This document shows positions 1-10,307 of a stretch of DNA of 45,510 bases, one piece after another. This stretch comes from Rhizopus sp. PT2906 (lineage: Eukaryota > Mucoromycota > Mucoromycetes > Mucorales > Rhizopodaceae). The position numbers and the translations under genes are program-made. The stretch spans positions 1 through 45,510 of the forward strand of contig JAMYHX010000356.1 of NCBI GenBank assembly GCA_025529335.1, given 5' to 3'. The notes under the pieces are model-generated. The model had not been told where the DNA came from. It was given only the letters and a program-made list of their open reading frames with translations, and ran no database searches. Every line of letters begins with the position of its first letter. Within the stretch, counting starts at the first letter, position 1.

Positions 1-2
1 CT

Positions 3-572
3 AAATCACCTCTATGGACATCAATCAGCAATGAACATCTCGAAACTATGTCTCATAGTAACTTTATTAGAAAACGAAGGCAGTTCTTGATTGACAATCA
101 TCGCTCGAAGCTCCAAGAAAAACATACTAAACTTCTGTCCCACTGCCGTAATGATCTAATTGTCGACCCTATCCTTCGGATACCAATGACAAGAAGTGAA
201 CGGTCTCGTTGCGTGAGATGGCGACTTGGTTGGTTACCTCTTGGTAAACCGCAAGCCTGCCCCTTTCATCCAAATGAACTTTTTTCACGCCAGCATAGTT
301 TTTCTTGTTTAGATATGCACAAACGCCTTCAGATGCCCAAATCTATTGACGATCCACTTTCCTACCTTTTGAACCTTTTACCATCAACACTTCATACCAG
401 GAAAGTAAGAAAATCAATCGATTCTTGGATCATTCGTTGGCCTTCCATATGTGCAATACTACTCGAAATGGACTACTTAGCTCATTCGCAGTTCCCTGAA
501 GCTTCAAATCATCTTGGTGAACCCTTTGTCAAACGCCTTTGCTACATTCAGCAAAAATTTTCAGATAGTTAA
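3..572 (+). mobile_element. C-terminal end of a LINE-type (non-LTR) reverse transcriptase polyprotein, cut by the window edge
   Basis: The frame is open from the first bases of the window to a TAA at 572, with the first Met at 48, so the start lies outside. The protein has the layout I know from the tail of Mucorales LINE ORF2 proteins: an Arg-rich stretch ending in RCVRWRLGWLPLGKP, a Cys/His knuckle (CPFHPNELF..RQHSFSC), and a leucine-rich tail that includes DDPLSYLLNLLP. The reverse transcriptase catalytic domain itself is not in the window. No poly-A tail or target-site duplication is obvious downstream. The family call rests on memory of this tail, not on a search. Confidence 0.6.
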
Positions 573-949
573 CTATCATCTCTAATACACAATACTTTTA
601 CATTTTCCCTTTAATCCCAAAAGGGTTTTTCATTCCTTTTTCACAGCGATCTGACCCGGGCAATACAGCATGAAAATGCTATGTGCTCATCGGTCATTAA
701 AAATTATTATCAAATAAAATTATTCTTAATCGTAGCTTTGTAACTGTGGACATGGAAATTGGTAAAGAGCATTGGCGTAACTAACTTGCTTAATGTAAAA
801 AGGAACTGCTCAAACATTATTCTAAATCAAATTTGAATGTATGGCAATGTCAGTCATGATAACAGATTCCATTTAAACTCTATAAATAAAAATCTTTGTT
901 TAGACGAAATCAAGTAAAACGGCAACAATAAGTTTCCAGAACAGGAGCA

Positions 950-1580
950 AAAAAGGTAAGATGAAAGAAAAACAAAGAGAAAACCTAAGAAACCCCTGGA
1001 TAGAAATAGTAAAGGAGGTGTCCACCCCTGCAGATTGGAACATCTTTGGAAAAGCTGCTTCCCTGAAGCTGGTTCAAGCTCTTGAAGGATTGATCAAAGA
1101 ATCGACCACTAGGCATTTAAAGAGCCTATGCACCTAAATTTGAAAACATGTATAAAACTCATCAAGAAGAAAAGATGAAGGAGGAAGCGAGGTATAGCAT
1201 TCAATGCACCAAACCATATGAGCAAGCAGCGTGCAGAAAGGGAGTCTTGGGCACGATCGTAATCTGTTTCTAGAAGGCTACCCAGAGTCAAAAACAGTAT
1301 AGCAATAACGCTTCTAATGGATTGATTGGCACAAAAGACATATATAATGCATTCGCCATTAAAGAGTAGTTTTGAAGATACTGAGTCATGAAACTATCCT
1401 CTAGAGCATCATACATGAAAGGATAAGCATAAAGAGAGAATTTATCGGCACATACAGGAAGTAAAGGTGCAATTGGGTCTGCAAAATGACACCTTTTTCT
1501 GTGAATAGAGCATTTAATTTATCATCGAGCGTAAATACACCAAACACATACGAATTTCTATTTTTGTCCATCTACAACTT
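950..1580 (-). pseudogene. Decayed minus-strand coding remnant, unrecognised
   Basis: Several minus-strand stretches look coding but sit in different frames and are broken by stops. From high to low coordinates they are a piece starting MDKNRNSYVFGVFTLDD, a piece containing DALEDSFMTQYLQNYSLMAN, a piece starting MTLGSLLETDYDRAQDSL, and a piece with AAFPKMFQSAGVDTSFTI. Amino-acid composition is protein-like and the frames follow one another in order, which suggests one old gene with several frameshifts. I do not recognise the family. It lies between a LINE tail and the bZIP gene, so a transposon origin is possible. Confidence 0.3.
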
Positions 1581-1645
1581 GGACAATGGCGTCGTACGGC
1601 TTACAACAATATGGATAAATGATTAACCACCACAAAACTACCGCT

Positions 1646-1673
1646 CACGTGATATAATAGAAAGTATATATTA
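1646..1673 (+). promoter_or_regulatory. CACGTGA motif and TATA-like box upstream of the bZIP gene
   Basis: A CACGTGA element (1646-1652) is followed by a TATATATTA box (1665-1673), about 85 bp before the ATG at 1756. A long pyrimidine run (about 1699-1741, ending in CTTTACCAG) lies between the box and the start codon. CACGTG-core sites bind bHLH or bZIP factors, so autoregulation is conceivable but is inference only. Confidence 0.35.
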
Positions 1674-1755
1674 AGGTACCAAATGAGGTTTCACATATCT
1701 TTTTTCTTTTTTCTGTTTTCTTTTTTTTTTCTTTACCAGAAAATATCGAATAAAT

Positions 1756-2787
1756 ATGATTACTTCCATCAATGACCCTATTTTATGCAAACAAAATGCA
1801 AATACCTGCATTTATCCTGAACAGGACAAGTTACTGTTACTTAATAACAACAATAATAATAGACGATCTAGTATAACCACAACAACAACAACAGCAGCAA
1901 CAGCAGCAGTAACAACAACAACAACATCCAATATTCCCGGTATAAATAATAATAAAAAAAAGGAAAAAAAACTGCTAATAAGCAAAGATATGATAGAATT
2001 GACTACTTCAAATACTTCAACTGAAAATACCGAAGAAGCCGTATTACCTCCGACCTATGCGAAATTACCGACAACTAAACTTGAAGAAGAACCAAATCCA
2101 TTTGAGCAGAGTTTTGAAGGTGCGACAAAGGCGGCAGAAATTATGCCCCTCCCACCAGAAAGAATAATACCTGATCCTATGTTGGATACAACAAGTAAGA
2201 AAATGGACTGCTTTAATCCCATTTGCATGAATTTCTTACTTTTTTGTGTGTCATAGGTAATGCTAATAACAAACAGTCCGCTACAACATTTTATAATACA
2301 TTTGATAATAAACCACAACCAGAAGAATCAAAGAAGCCAACGAAGAGAGCAAGAAAGAATACGATCAAAGAGGCAACAACAATAGAAGATGAAATCAAAC
2401 GAAAGAACTTTTTAGAAAGAAATAGAATTGGTAAATAGAAAAAAAGAAATTCCTTGGGTCACGCCTTTCTAATATAAAAAAAAAACACAAGCTGCTTTAA
2501 AATGTAGACAAAGAAAGAAGCAATGGTTGCAGAATCTACAAGCCAAAGTGGAATATTTAACAGCAGATAACGAACAATATCACTTGCAAACGAATGCATT
2601 ACGTGAAGAATTGATCAATTTAAAGACACTCTTGATGGCACATAAAGATTGTCCTATTAATCAACAAGCCATCCAGAATGCTTTAAATAGACCAATACCT
2701 GGTTTACCTTCTTTGGGCCAACCTCCTTATGAATATATCAACAACGTCTCTATCATTCAACCTCCACTACCGCCTCATCCCAAGTAA
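1756..2787 (+). CDS. atf1: ATF/CREB-type bZIP transcription factor (Atf1-like)
   Basis: Three exons, 1756-2194, 2257-2430 and 2492-2787, join in frame through introns of 62 and 61 bp to give about 302 residues. The third junction completes the basic region: KRKNFLERNRIAALKCRQRKKQW, the Atf1/ATF-2 signature, with the bZIP N, A-A, C-R set (Asn-x-x-Ala-Ala-x-x-x-Cys-Arg). A short leucine zipper follows (NLQAKVEYL, then LQTNALREELINL). The N-terminal third is low complexity (Asn, Thr and Ala runs from CAA/ACA repeats). Fungal members act in stress responses downstream of a Hog1/Sty1-type MAP kinase. The protein is shorter than yeast Atf1 (566 residues), so much of the N-terminal regulatory region may be missing. 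Confidence 0.88.
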
Positions 2788-2949
2788 ATTTTAATGTATT
2801 ATATGTATCTTTTTCTTTTATTATTAATAAATGGCATTTATGCAGAAAGTTGAAACAGGTGTCAGGATGTAATAGTTGTTGATCCACATGAGCATTCTAT
2901 TTTTAGTATAAGAAATCTGTTTTTTTATTTTTTTCTGAATTGTGCGTTG

Positions 2950-3380
2950 AAAGAAATGCATGGCGTCTACTGTAGCAGATCAGAGTTCAGTTGGTCAATT
3001 AAATGAACTTCATTCACAACAAGCTTTCCAACATAAGCAAAGCAAAATAACGATTGAAAATGTTGGCATCACTCGATGTTATTGACATGTATTCATGGCT
3101 TGTTTGTTCACCAAGAGAAGAGGGTAAATTAGAACAACAAAGAGAGAGTATTGCTTATTACAATTCCATGTAGAACCATTAAAAAGACACTCACAAGATC
3201 CACCTTTACTATGTTTACATTTGTATTCCACTTGTTTCAAATTCAAACATAAAGTACGGTCATTCTTGAAAGTGAAATTCTGAAAGTTGCCAGAAAAAGT
3301 GATAGAAAGATTTTACTTAGAACGACCAGCTAAAATATCTAGGACGTTCATTTTTCGAGTCAAATGTCCCATAATGGCAA
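2950..3380 (-). pseudogene. Fragmentary minus-strand remnant with an ABCG-like Walker A tail
   Basis: On the minus strand near 3375-3315 the translation reads GFAIMGHLTRKMNVLDILAG followed by RSK. This lines up with the AIMGPSGSGKTTLLDILAGR segment of ABCG half-transporters, but the P-loop itself is destroyed. Further along (about 3290-3190) is a Cys-rich piece with NFTFKNDRTLCLNLKQ and CKHSKGGSCECLF. Stops separate the pieces. On the plus strand, 2959 starts a 41-codon frame (MASTVADQSSVGQLNELHSQ...) that I cannot place. Treat the region as dead coding sequence. The ABCG assignment is tentative. Confidence 0.28.
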
Positions 3381-3696
3381 AGCCTTATCGTCAATCTTAA
3401 CTTAGGGCAAGACATGGGTCAGTTTAAAATAGGGATCAAGTCAATCAAGATTTTCGGCTTATTTTCTGGTGTTCTTTTTGTCTGATTAGGCAAGATTTTA
3501 TTCTCATCTTTAGCAAATCACCGATTCCCCTATTCGTACTTACAACAAATCTGACAATTTATCAATAGCGTGAAGCGATTGAAAAATTGTATTAAATTTA
3601 TAAGGAAAACAAAACGCGGTTGACAGCATTTGGGAGCCAATAAGGATTGCCTTGGAACGACAGACGATTCATTCTGATTAATCATCACAATTGAGG

Positions 3697-3719
3697 ATAT
3701 ATATATATATATATATATA
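3697..3719. repeat. (AT)n microsatellite
   Basis: An uninterrupted run of AT dinucleotides of about 23 bp, in the spacer upstream of the CaaX-protein gene. Confidence 0.95.
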
Positions 3720-3997
3720 AGCTTCTACAATGGAATATGGGAATAGAATTTTATTCAATATTTCATCTGCCCTTTCTCTTTTTCTCTTAATAAAAAACAA
3801 AGAGTCATTCACAAAGGAAATATAATTAATGAACAATAAACCATTTGTCGCATTAGAGATGCCATGAAAAGAACAGAGCTACCAAAAATGGTGAACATTT
3901 GCATTGTTTACGATTTTCCTAATAAGTATACTTTATTGATTTATGAAGAAAAAAAAAATAAAGACAGGCTTATCTCTCCTTTTTCATATAAAAAAAA

Positions 3998-5023
3998 ATG
4001 CAAGTGGATAGCTATGAACAGTACGCGGATGAATTACTTAGTAGAGTCTTTGAAAATGCCAAGCAAAATCAATCACTATCATCTCCTATTTCCGACTGGT
4101 CAGCATCTCCGTTACTTTGCAAATCAATCGATCAAACTCCTATTCTTTCACCCTCTTTATCCAATCGATCAATCGAAAATGCGTTTTCTCCGGTAATTAA
4201 ATCGCCACAATCTGATTTGGTGTCAGGCAGACATGTTGACGTGTCTAGCATGGACTCCAAGAGTATCATCTTGCCTCCTGCTCCTACTTCTCCTATTCCT
4301 CCTTCTCTTCCTTCCTCTCCCATCAAACAGCAAAAAAACTTTCTGCATGATACATTATCTAGAAAGCTAAGCCGGAAAAAAAAGGAGTTCAAGTCGGTCA
4401 AAAAGCCTTTGAAAGCGCCTTTGGTCAAATCGAATCCATCACAAGAGCCATTAGAGCCAAGCCAGGAACAACAGGAACGACCACAGATCCAAAGACAGCC
4501 TAGTTTCTGGAAGCCGCGTGAAGATAGACCAAATGAGTGGTGGAAGTCAAAGAAGGGTCAAGGAGAACAAAGCCTGAAACAGCACAAAGTTGCGTCCATA
4601 AGAGCCAAGAAGCCAAAACGTCCGATGGCATTCAAAACGCCCAAACGGAAGCCAGTAGCACATACTGAAAAAAAGAAGGCTTCAACACAATCACATCGAC
4701 CTGGTACGGTCATCATAAAGAGAGTACCTCAGAAGCAAGCAATTAGCACAGATGCAAGTATATCTTCAAATGAAACAATAGCCGTAGCACCTGTTTCAGC
4801 AACTATGCCACAACCGGTTTATATGGTACAACAACCTTACGCGATGATACCGCCAGTGAACCATGCTGGATATTACTTGGTTCCTTCCATGATGATGCCA
4901 GCACAACCACAGCAACCACAGATTGTTTCTGACAAGCCCAAGCCTCAACAAGTGAAAAGAAAGAAAGTGACTACATTGCATAATCCTAGGGAGGCCTCAA
5001 ATGATAAATGTATACTAATGTAA
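3998..5023 (+). CDS. Basic Ser/Pro-rich protein with a C-terminal CaaX box, function unknown
   Basis: An intronless 341-residue frame from an ATG right after a TATA/A-rich stretch. Nothing in it matches a family I know. It begins MQVDSYEQYADELLSRVFEN, continues with Ser/Pro-rich segments, and then has long Lys/Arg-rich stretches with Gln (about residues 105-250). An FWKPREDRPNEWWKSKK motif and a Tyr/Pro/Met/Gln-rich segment (QPVYMVQQPYAMIPP) follow. The last four residues are CILM, a canonical CaaX prenylation signal, preceded by basic residues. If it is processed, the protein would be farnesylated and held at a membrane. It is probably lineage-specific and largely disordered. Confidence 0.7.
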   Translation: MQVDSYEQYADELLSRVFENAKQNQSLSSPISDWSASPLLCKSIDQTPILSPSLSNRSIENAFSPVIKSPQSDLVSGRHVDVSSMDSKSIILPPAPTSPIPPSLPSSPIKQQKNFLHDTLSRKLSRKKKEFKSVKKPLKAPLVKSNPSQEPLEPSQEQQERPQIQRQPSFWKPREDRPNEWWKSKKGQGEQSLKQHKVASIRAKKPKRPMAFKTPKRKPVAHTEKKKASTQSHRPGTVIIKRVPQKQAISTDASISSNETIAVAPVSATMPQPVYMVQQPYAMIPPVNHAGYYLVPSMMMPAQPQQPQIVSDKPKPQQVKRKKVTTLHNPREASNDKCILM

Positions 5024-5179
5024 TCACTACAACTTCTTGCTTTAGATACCATTATTTAATAAACTTTGTCTTTATTATTAGTTAAATAAACACTCTCTCT
5101 TGAATCTCGACATAAGCTTGTTGTCATTTTCACAGTAACAGAATCAAGCATACTCGATAACTAAGCACATGTTACACAT

Positions 5180-5962
5180 CTAGTTGCTTTTATGACCCTT
5201 CCCTTCTCTCTTTCTACTTGCACTTACCACATCATTCTGCATTAACTCAATAAATCGTTTCTGGTATGTGATGATCTTTTGAGCCTTCTTAAACCTCTTC
5301 AACTGAATCAAATCCTCTGCAAAATACAGCCAACATTTACACTCCAGTATTGGGTCCTTCAACTTTCTCGCCAACTGTATCTGCCGTATGGCCAACTCAC
5401 TTGCCTTGTACGCATATCGTGCATTCTGCTTACCTAACGAACAATACGCCCCTCCCAAGACTGAGTAGTACACACCTGTGAATGCGATGCGATCTGCCTC
5501 GGATGCAAGGGTCCACATACGCCGTGACCATGCCATATTTAGCCTGGTCGATGCTGTTACGTACGTAGATGGATAGAGCAGGATATATAAAATACCGCCG
5601 TTCTCTTCCTTGGGGAAATCAGGAAAGCCGGCTAATAAGAGTAAAATAAAAGTGTCTTGTTGATTCTCCATCATTTTCTTCATTGCTTCCATCGTCTGAC
5701 AATCTTTGCAATATACAATTCCTCTATGCTTCTTGTTTTCATAATGTGAACGTTTAAGCGGATAGATTTGTAAAGGACAAGTTGGCTTGGATAAATAAAT
5801 GGTGATTGAATCTGCATCCCCAGTAAAAACGAATTAGACCATTAAGAAAGCATTTATAAGCAAAGACAAACCTATGTCTATATTTGAGTTTTTTATTATT
5901 ACTTCTTTTAGATGCTTAAATGAAAATATTTCACTCAAAGAGCTTTTTCTTACAAGCGACAT
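5180..5962 (-). CDS. Unrecognised two-exon protein with helical-repeat-like C-terminal half
   Basis: I read exon 1 as 5962-5872 (MSLVRKSSLSEIFSFKHLKE...) and exon 2 as 5811-5180, joined by a 60-bp GT..AG intron that restores the frame at ...NIDIDSITIYLSK. The result is about 240 residues. A CKDC pair with a nearby SKPTCPL forms a possible small metal knuckle (about residues 40-65). The rest is helical, with alternating Ala/Leu/Tyr positions that resemble TPR-type hairpins (ASELAIRQIQLARKL, AEDLIQLKRFKKAQKI), ending in a basic tail. The start codon is only 28 bp beyond the ARP5 stop codon, so an internal start at MEAMKKMMENQ (5692) is the alternative. Confidence 0.6.
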
Positions 5963-5990
5963 ACACAATTGAATATTAAAAAAAAGAATT

Positions 5991-8661
5991 TTAATTTATG
6001 TTACCCAAGCCATGTTCTTTGAGATAATCAGAGCCGTATTCTTCATATTCCTTTCTTGTTACAAAATACTGCTTATTTGTATTGTCTTGACCAAACATGG
6101 CTGCTCCTCTCCATGCATCCAATAATGGATTCTTGGCCCTTTTGACAGTAATGTTTGTGTTTACAGGATAAATGGATTGTAATGATGCATGAATTCTATC
6201 AGATAAACCAGGCACTTGACTATAGCCACCCGTAAGGAATATATTCTATACAACAAACAATTAAAAAAAAAGGGGTAATATTCTTCATATATTTCTCTTA
6301 CCTGCATTATCTTTTGTCTTTGATTTACATCAAAGGTTTTCACAATATCATTCACTGTTTCTATCAAACCAGCTTGATCCAAGCCAATGATGTTGGGTTG
6401 AAACAAGACTTCAGGCACTCGAACGCGTTCGACATTTACATGAAGCTGATAGCTTTGTGCTATATCTGTAGGATCCCAAGGAGGATACATACCTCGTGTT
6501 AAGAGGTGGATTAACGTATTTGTGGGTGATGACATGGATTCATACAGATGCTCAGGCAAAAAGTCGGGATCATATTGTAAAAGTAAAGATTCATATTGAT
6601 TCAACCGTGACATATCCTCCTCTTCTTCATCAGACTCATCTTCTCGACTCTACAGTTTAACAATAGTCAGAAGATCGTCTTTTTTTTTTGGAGGGTTTGA
6701 ATACTTACAATTTCTCTATAAATAGCCCAATCTTCATCATCCTGTCCAAACGTATCTTCTTCAGCTCCTTTTCTTCTGCGCTTTGATGTTGGACTATCAC
6801 TTGCTAAATTAGCGATGGACTTCATACGAAGTTGTGAAGCGCGACTTCTTCGGTCGGCCAACTCTGAAGCTAATCGTTTTCTTTTCTTTAATCGATCAAT
6901 TACTTGTTGTCTCTTTTCTTTGATAGACTGAACCCAGCCTGCAGGGTCTTCTTTACGTTTCTGTTCTTCCAGTCTTGCTTCCTCTTCTTCCTTGAGTCTA
7001 GCCTCTTCCTTGGCCTTTTTAGCTCGCTGACGAGCATCGTAGTTTGCCTTCATTAACTTTTGTTTTTTCTTTTCCTTTTTTCCTGCTTCATCCAACTGAT
7101 CGTCTGGAATATTAATCAAGTCTGTTGCTGGTGGTTCCTTTTCTTCATTCTCTTCAATACCCAGCTCCTTATTTCGTGCTCTTTGGATTGCAGTATCCAG
7201 CTGTTTGATCGTATCATCCAAATCAGATTCATCCTTAAAGCCTGCCTCTTTTAATTGAGCCTTTTTAAAAAATAAATCAGTTGTATATTCTTTTTTTTTT
7301 TTTCTTGTATCTTACAAGCCAGTCTGCTTTCTTTATTGTTCCTTTGGCATTTTTCAAATTGGTAAATGCTTCATATTGTTGTTCACGAGCGACCAACTAC
7401 AAGATGAATGGGTTAATATTTAGTGTATTTCTTGTCTTTTGTTTTACTTTTTCTAATCGAGATCGAGCTGCTGATTCACGTAGTCTTCGCGCATTTTCTT
7501 CCCTTTTAGCGGCCTGTCTTGCCAACTCTTCTGCAGATTTTTCTTCCACGATGGGTGCGGTAAAAGGGAACTGAATGATTCTATCTATCTCTTGAAACGT
7601 GTTTCTATCTTCTATTCGTTTCAATGTCTCTTGATAATCTTTCGCAACAAATGTATGTGTACGGACAAGATCTTCCGCCTGTCCGACTGTCATCTTGGTT
7701 GGAAATGTAGGATACTTGAGCTGCATCAACTTTAACATGTAGTCTGTAGCCTGTGTGCCTCCATAGTTGATTCTATATGTGTATATATAATGAGATGACA
7801 ATTCCTTTAAAAGTGTTTCAATATACTAACCGTTTTGTTTTAGAAAGTATACCTCTGCCTCCAATGGTTGGAATAATATGGGTTGATGTATTTCCTGAAG
7901 ATATGATTATACCACCGTCATCCTTGGTTCCATTATTTGCATAGTAGCTGAATAACGAATCTATACCATAAACAACTGAAGGCACACTGTATCCTTCAAA
8001 CAAAAGTTCATTCATCACTATCAGTCCGTCTTTAGTACATTTACCCTTCATGCACACACACATGTATACTCACAGTTTCGACTATAACTTGGATTACAAA
8101 CAGCCTCTGTCATGATGATAGGATGTTGTATGCTCGACGTGTTTATGCCCAACAGTAAAAATATATAATCCAAGACATTTTCCTATATCTTGATCAGTTT
8201 CTTGTATCTCTTAAAAAAAATAGTAAAATACCATCTTTTCAAAATCACAAACAACATTAGCATCAAACGGTGAACGAGCACTTGATTTAGCTGCTGGATC
8301 CGCCAAGGCATCCATTCCAACAGCCAAAGTATTGGTGTTGAGTCGACGATCTTTATATTTTGAAACGACATTATCAAAGATAACTAAAAAGTTCGTATTA
8401 GGAAAACTTGCTTTTATGTAAAGCTGCTAATACTTTACGCGAAGGAAGTTTTTCCGTAGCCCAACCGGCTCTGCATTGTTTAGATCCTTTTTCAAAAAAG
8501 TCAATATGATTCACATGGAATGTTTAAATGTTACCATTATCAATAACAATGGGTGTATTTAAGGATTGATAATGTTGATAATCATCTCGCACAGTGTAAT
8601 AAGGTGCAATGTATTCCTTTTCTTCAAGTGTGTAATACTTTGGTATACTGGCTTCAACCAT
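5991..8661 (-). CDS. ARP5: Actin-related protein 5 (INO80 chromatin-remodelling complex)
   Basis: Ten exons on the minus strand: 8661-8535, 8486-8439, 8383-8232, 8182-8074, 8017-7831, 7772-7448, 7396-7316, 7260-6709, 6649-6302 and 6245-5991. All introns are 48-59 bp GT..AG, and every junction keeps the frame, giving about 727 residues (yeast Arp5 is 755). The actin fold is clear: NTPIVIDNGSKQCRAGWA near the start, ADPAAKSSARSPFDANVV, NPSYSRNLMNELLFEGYSVP, and the C-terminal GGYSQVPGLSDRI and DAWRGAAMFGQ. As expected for Arp5, a long charged Lys/Glu/Arg-rich insertion (about residues 310-520) splits the actin fold. It acts with Ies6 on nucleosomes inside INO80. Confidence 0.93.
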
Positions 8662-8809
8662 GAAATAGAGAATAAAAAAAGAAAGCAAAAAATAAAAAAT
8701 AACTGGGTTATTTATTTATGTCGTCTTTTTCAAGACAACCACTGTAGAAGAAGGTCGCCACTGTGTATTGGATGGTTTCTATAAATATGAATAAGATTGA
8801 CGTTATAGT

Positions 8810-9997
8810 TTATATATCATCTTTATTTACAATCAATGTCTTTTCTATTGTCGTTTGCTTTTCTTGTTTTGTTTCTTTTTTTTCAAGTGATTTTGGTCGT
8901 GAAAGATGTGCATCCTCCAAGTGTATGATAGGTATATCCTTTATTCCTTCTTTCTTTATCGCTTGATATATCTGATATGAAGCCTAATAGGATGATGGTT
9001 AAAAATATATATATACTTCACACAGGATTGAGCTTACATATGCATCAAGGGCAGCATATGAGATCTGTTTAGGTGTCAAGCTTCGTACTGCCCAATTACT
9101 TATTCTGACATCTCCCTTTGCCATGCGTCGTTTTAGCTAAATAAATATTAGTTATAGGAACTGATCTGCTTCAAAAGGTAGCTTACAAAAAAGGCAGTCA
9201 ATGCTCTTAATGATCTCATGTGGTATTTTTTCAGTTCAGGTAATTTGGATGCATTGGCAAATGACATGAGTTCTACTAATCCATTTGTCTTGATTCCAAA
9301 ATCACGATGTAGCTTCAATCCGTCCATTCTAATATTTACACCTGTCTTAAGTAAATCTCTGTTTTCAAAAAATCTCTGTAGTTCTTTAGGAAATGCTAAT
9401 GTCAATCAGGTTAATTCGACTTCAATCACTCCCAAACATATAATTACATTTCATTCTTGTTGTTTGAACTAGTAAAATTGCATTGGAAGAACATATCTGA
9501 ACAAGGGATATCTTTTTTTCTGGTTGACCCTTTATAAACGTAGGCGGCCATTCGAAATCAACTCCAAACACATCGCCTTGCTGACTCTTTAGAAACTCTC
9601 GTAAAGTGGTATTGACCTTGTCTTCGGTATTAATGCATTCTACTTTATAATGTTTTGGATAGGTTAGCTGTGGTAGATCCTGAAGAAGGACACTGAATTC
9701 AGCTTTCAGTTGTCGTTTTAATAACATCTCTCTTTGTTTTTCCAGTTGCTTCGCTTCCTTTTCGGAAACTTCCTTTTCAGTATCCTTTGTTGAAGAAACA
9801 TGTATAGTCTCTGAATTGGCTTGAGGAATGGTTAATGATCTAAGAGTAGAATTTAGAAAAAAGAAAAGAAAAGAGGTAGAAAAAAAAGAAGGGCACTGTT
9901 TGATATGACTTACTTACGTTGAAATCATACGAGATACTGTATATCGTATATTTGATCTTGGAATACGAGCTCTTATACTATAGGGAAAAGTGTGCAT
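8810..9997 (-). CDS. 3'-5' exonuclease of the WRN-exo / RNase D family (DEDDy)
   Basis: Five exons, 9997-9918, 9839-9448, 9395-9187, 9136-9038 and 8983-8810, joined by 50-78 bp introns, give about 317 residues. The four DEDD acids are present: Asp121 and Glu123 in GVDFEWPP, Asp182 in NIRMDGLKL, and Asp258 in the ExoIII motif YAALD (Tyr254 marks the y subtype). The protein is a stand-alone exonuclease with no helicase. The first 28 residues are Arg/Ser/Ile-rich with no acidic residue (MHTFPYSIRARIPRSNIRYT...), compatible with a mitochondrial presequence, which is inference. The C-terminal tail is Lys/Glu-rich. It ends 148 bp upstream of the ARP5 start and is probably a separate transcription unit. 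Confidence 0.88.
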
Positions 9998-10030
9998 AGT
10001 GTCGAATAATAAAACCAGAACAAGGAATAA

Positions 10031-10049
10031 AAGAGAGAGAGAGAGAGAA
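10031..10049. repeat. (AG)n microsatellite
   Basis: A run of GA dinucleotides in the short spacer just upstream of the exonuclease gene's start codon, so it lies in the promoter or 5' UTR of that minus-strand gene. Confidence 0.9.
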
Positions 10050-10307
10050 GGTATAAAGCCGTAGAAATAATAAGTCACAATAACGGATTTTATTTAATAC
10101 AGCGCTGCACAAACGAAATCAAAAGGACTCGTAGGAAGCTTATTAAGAAATGACAGAGGGTCCAAGGTGGAGGACTGTCAAGGCTGGATTAAGTATTACA
10201 GATCCTTCTTCAGAAGATAATCATTTATTCTATTAAATTACTATTCATTTTATTAAAATATGTTGTTACATTAATGATACATGAATTGTGATATATGAGG
10301 TATGCTT

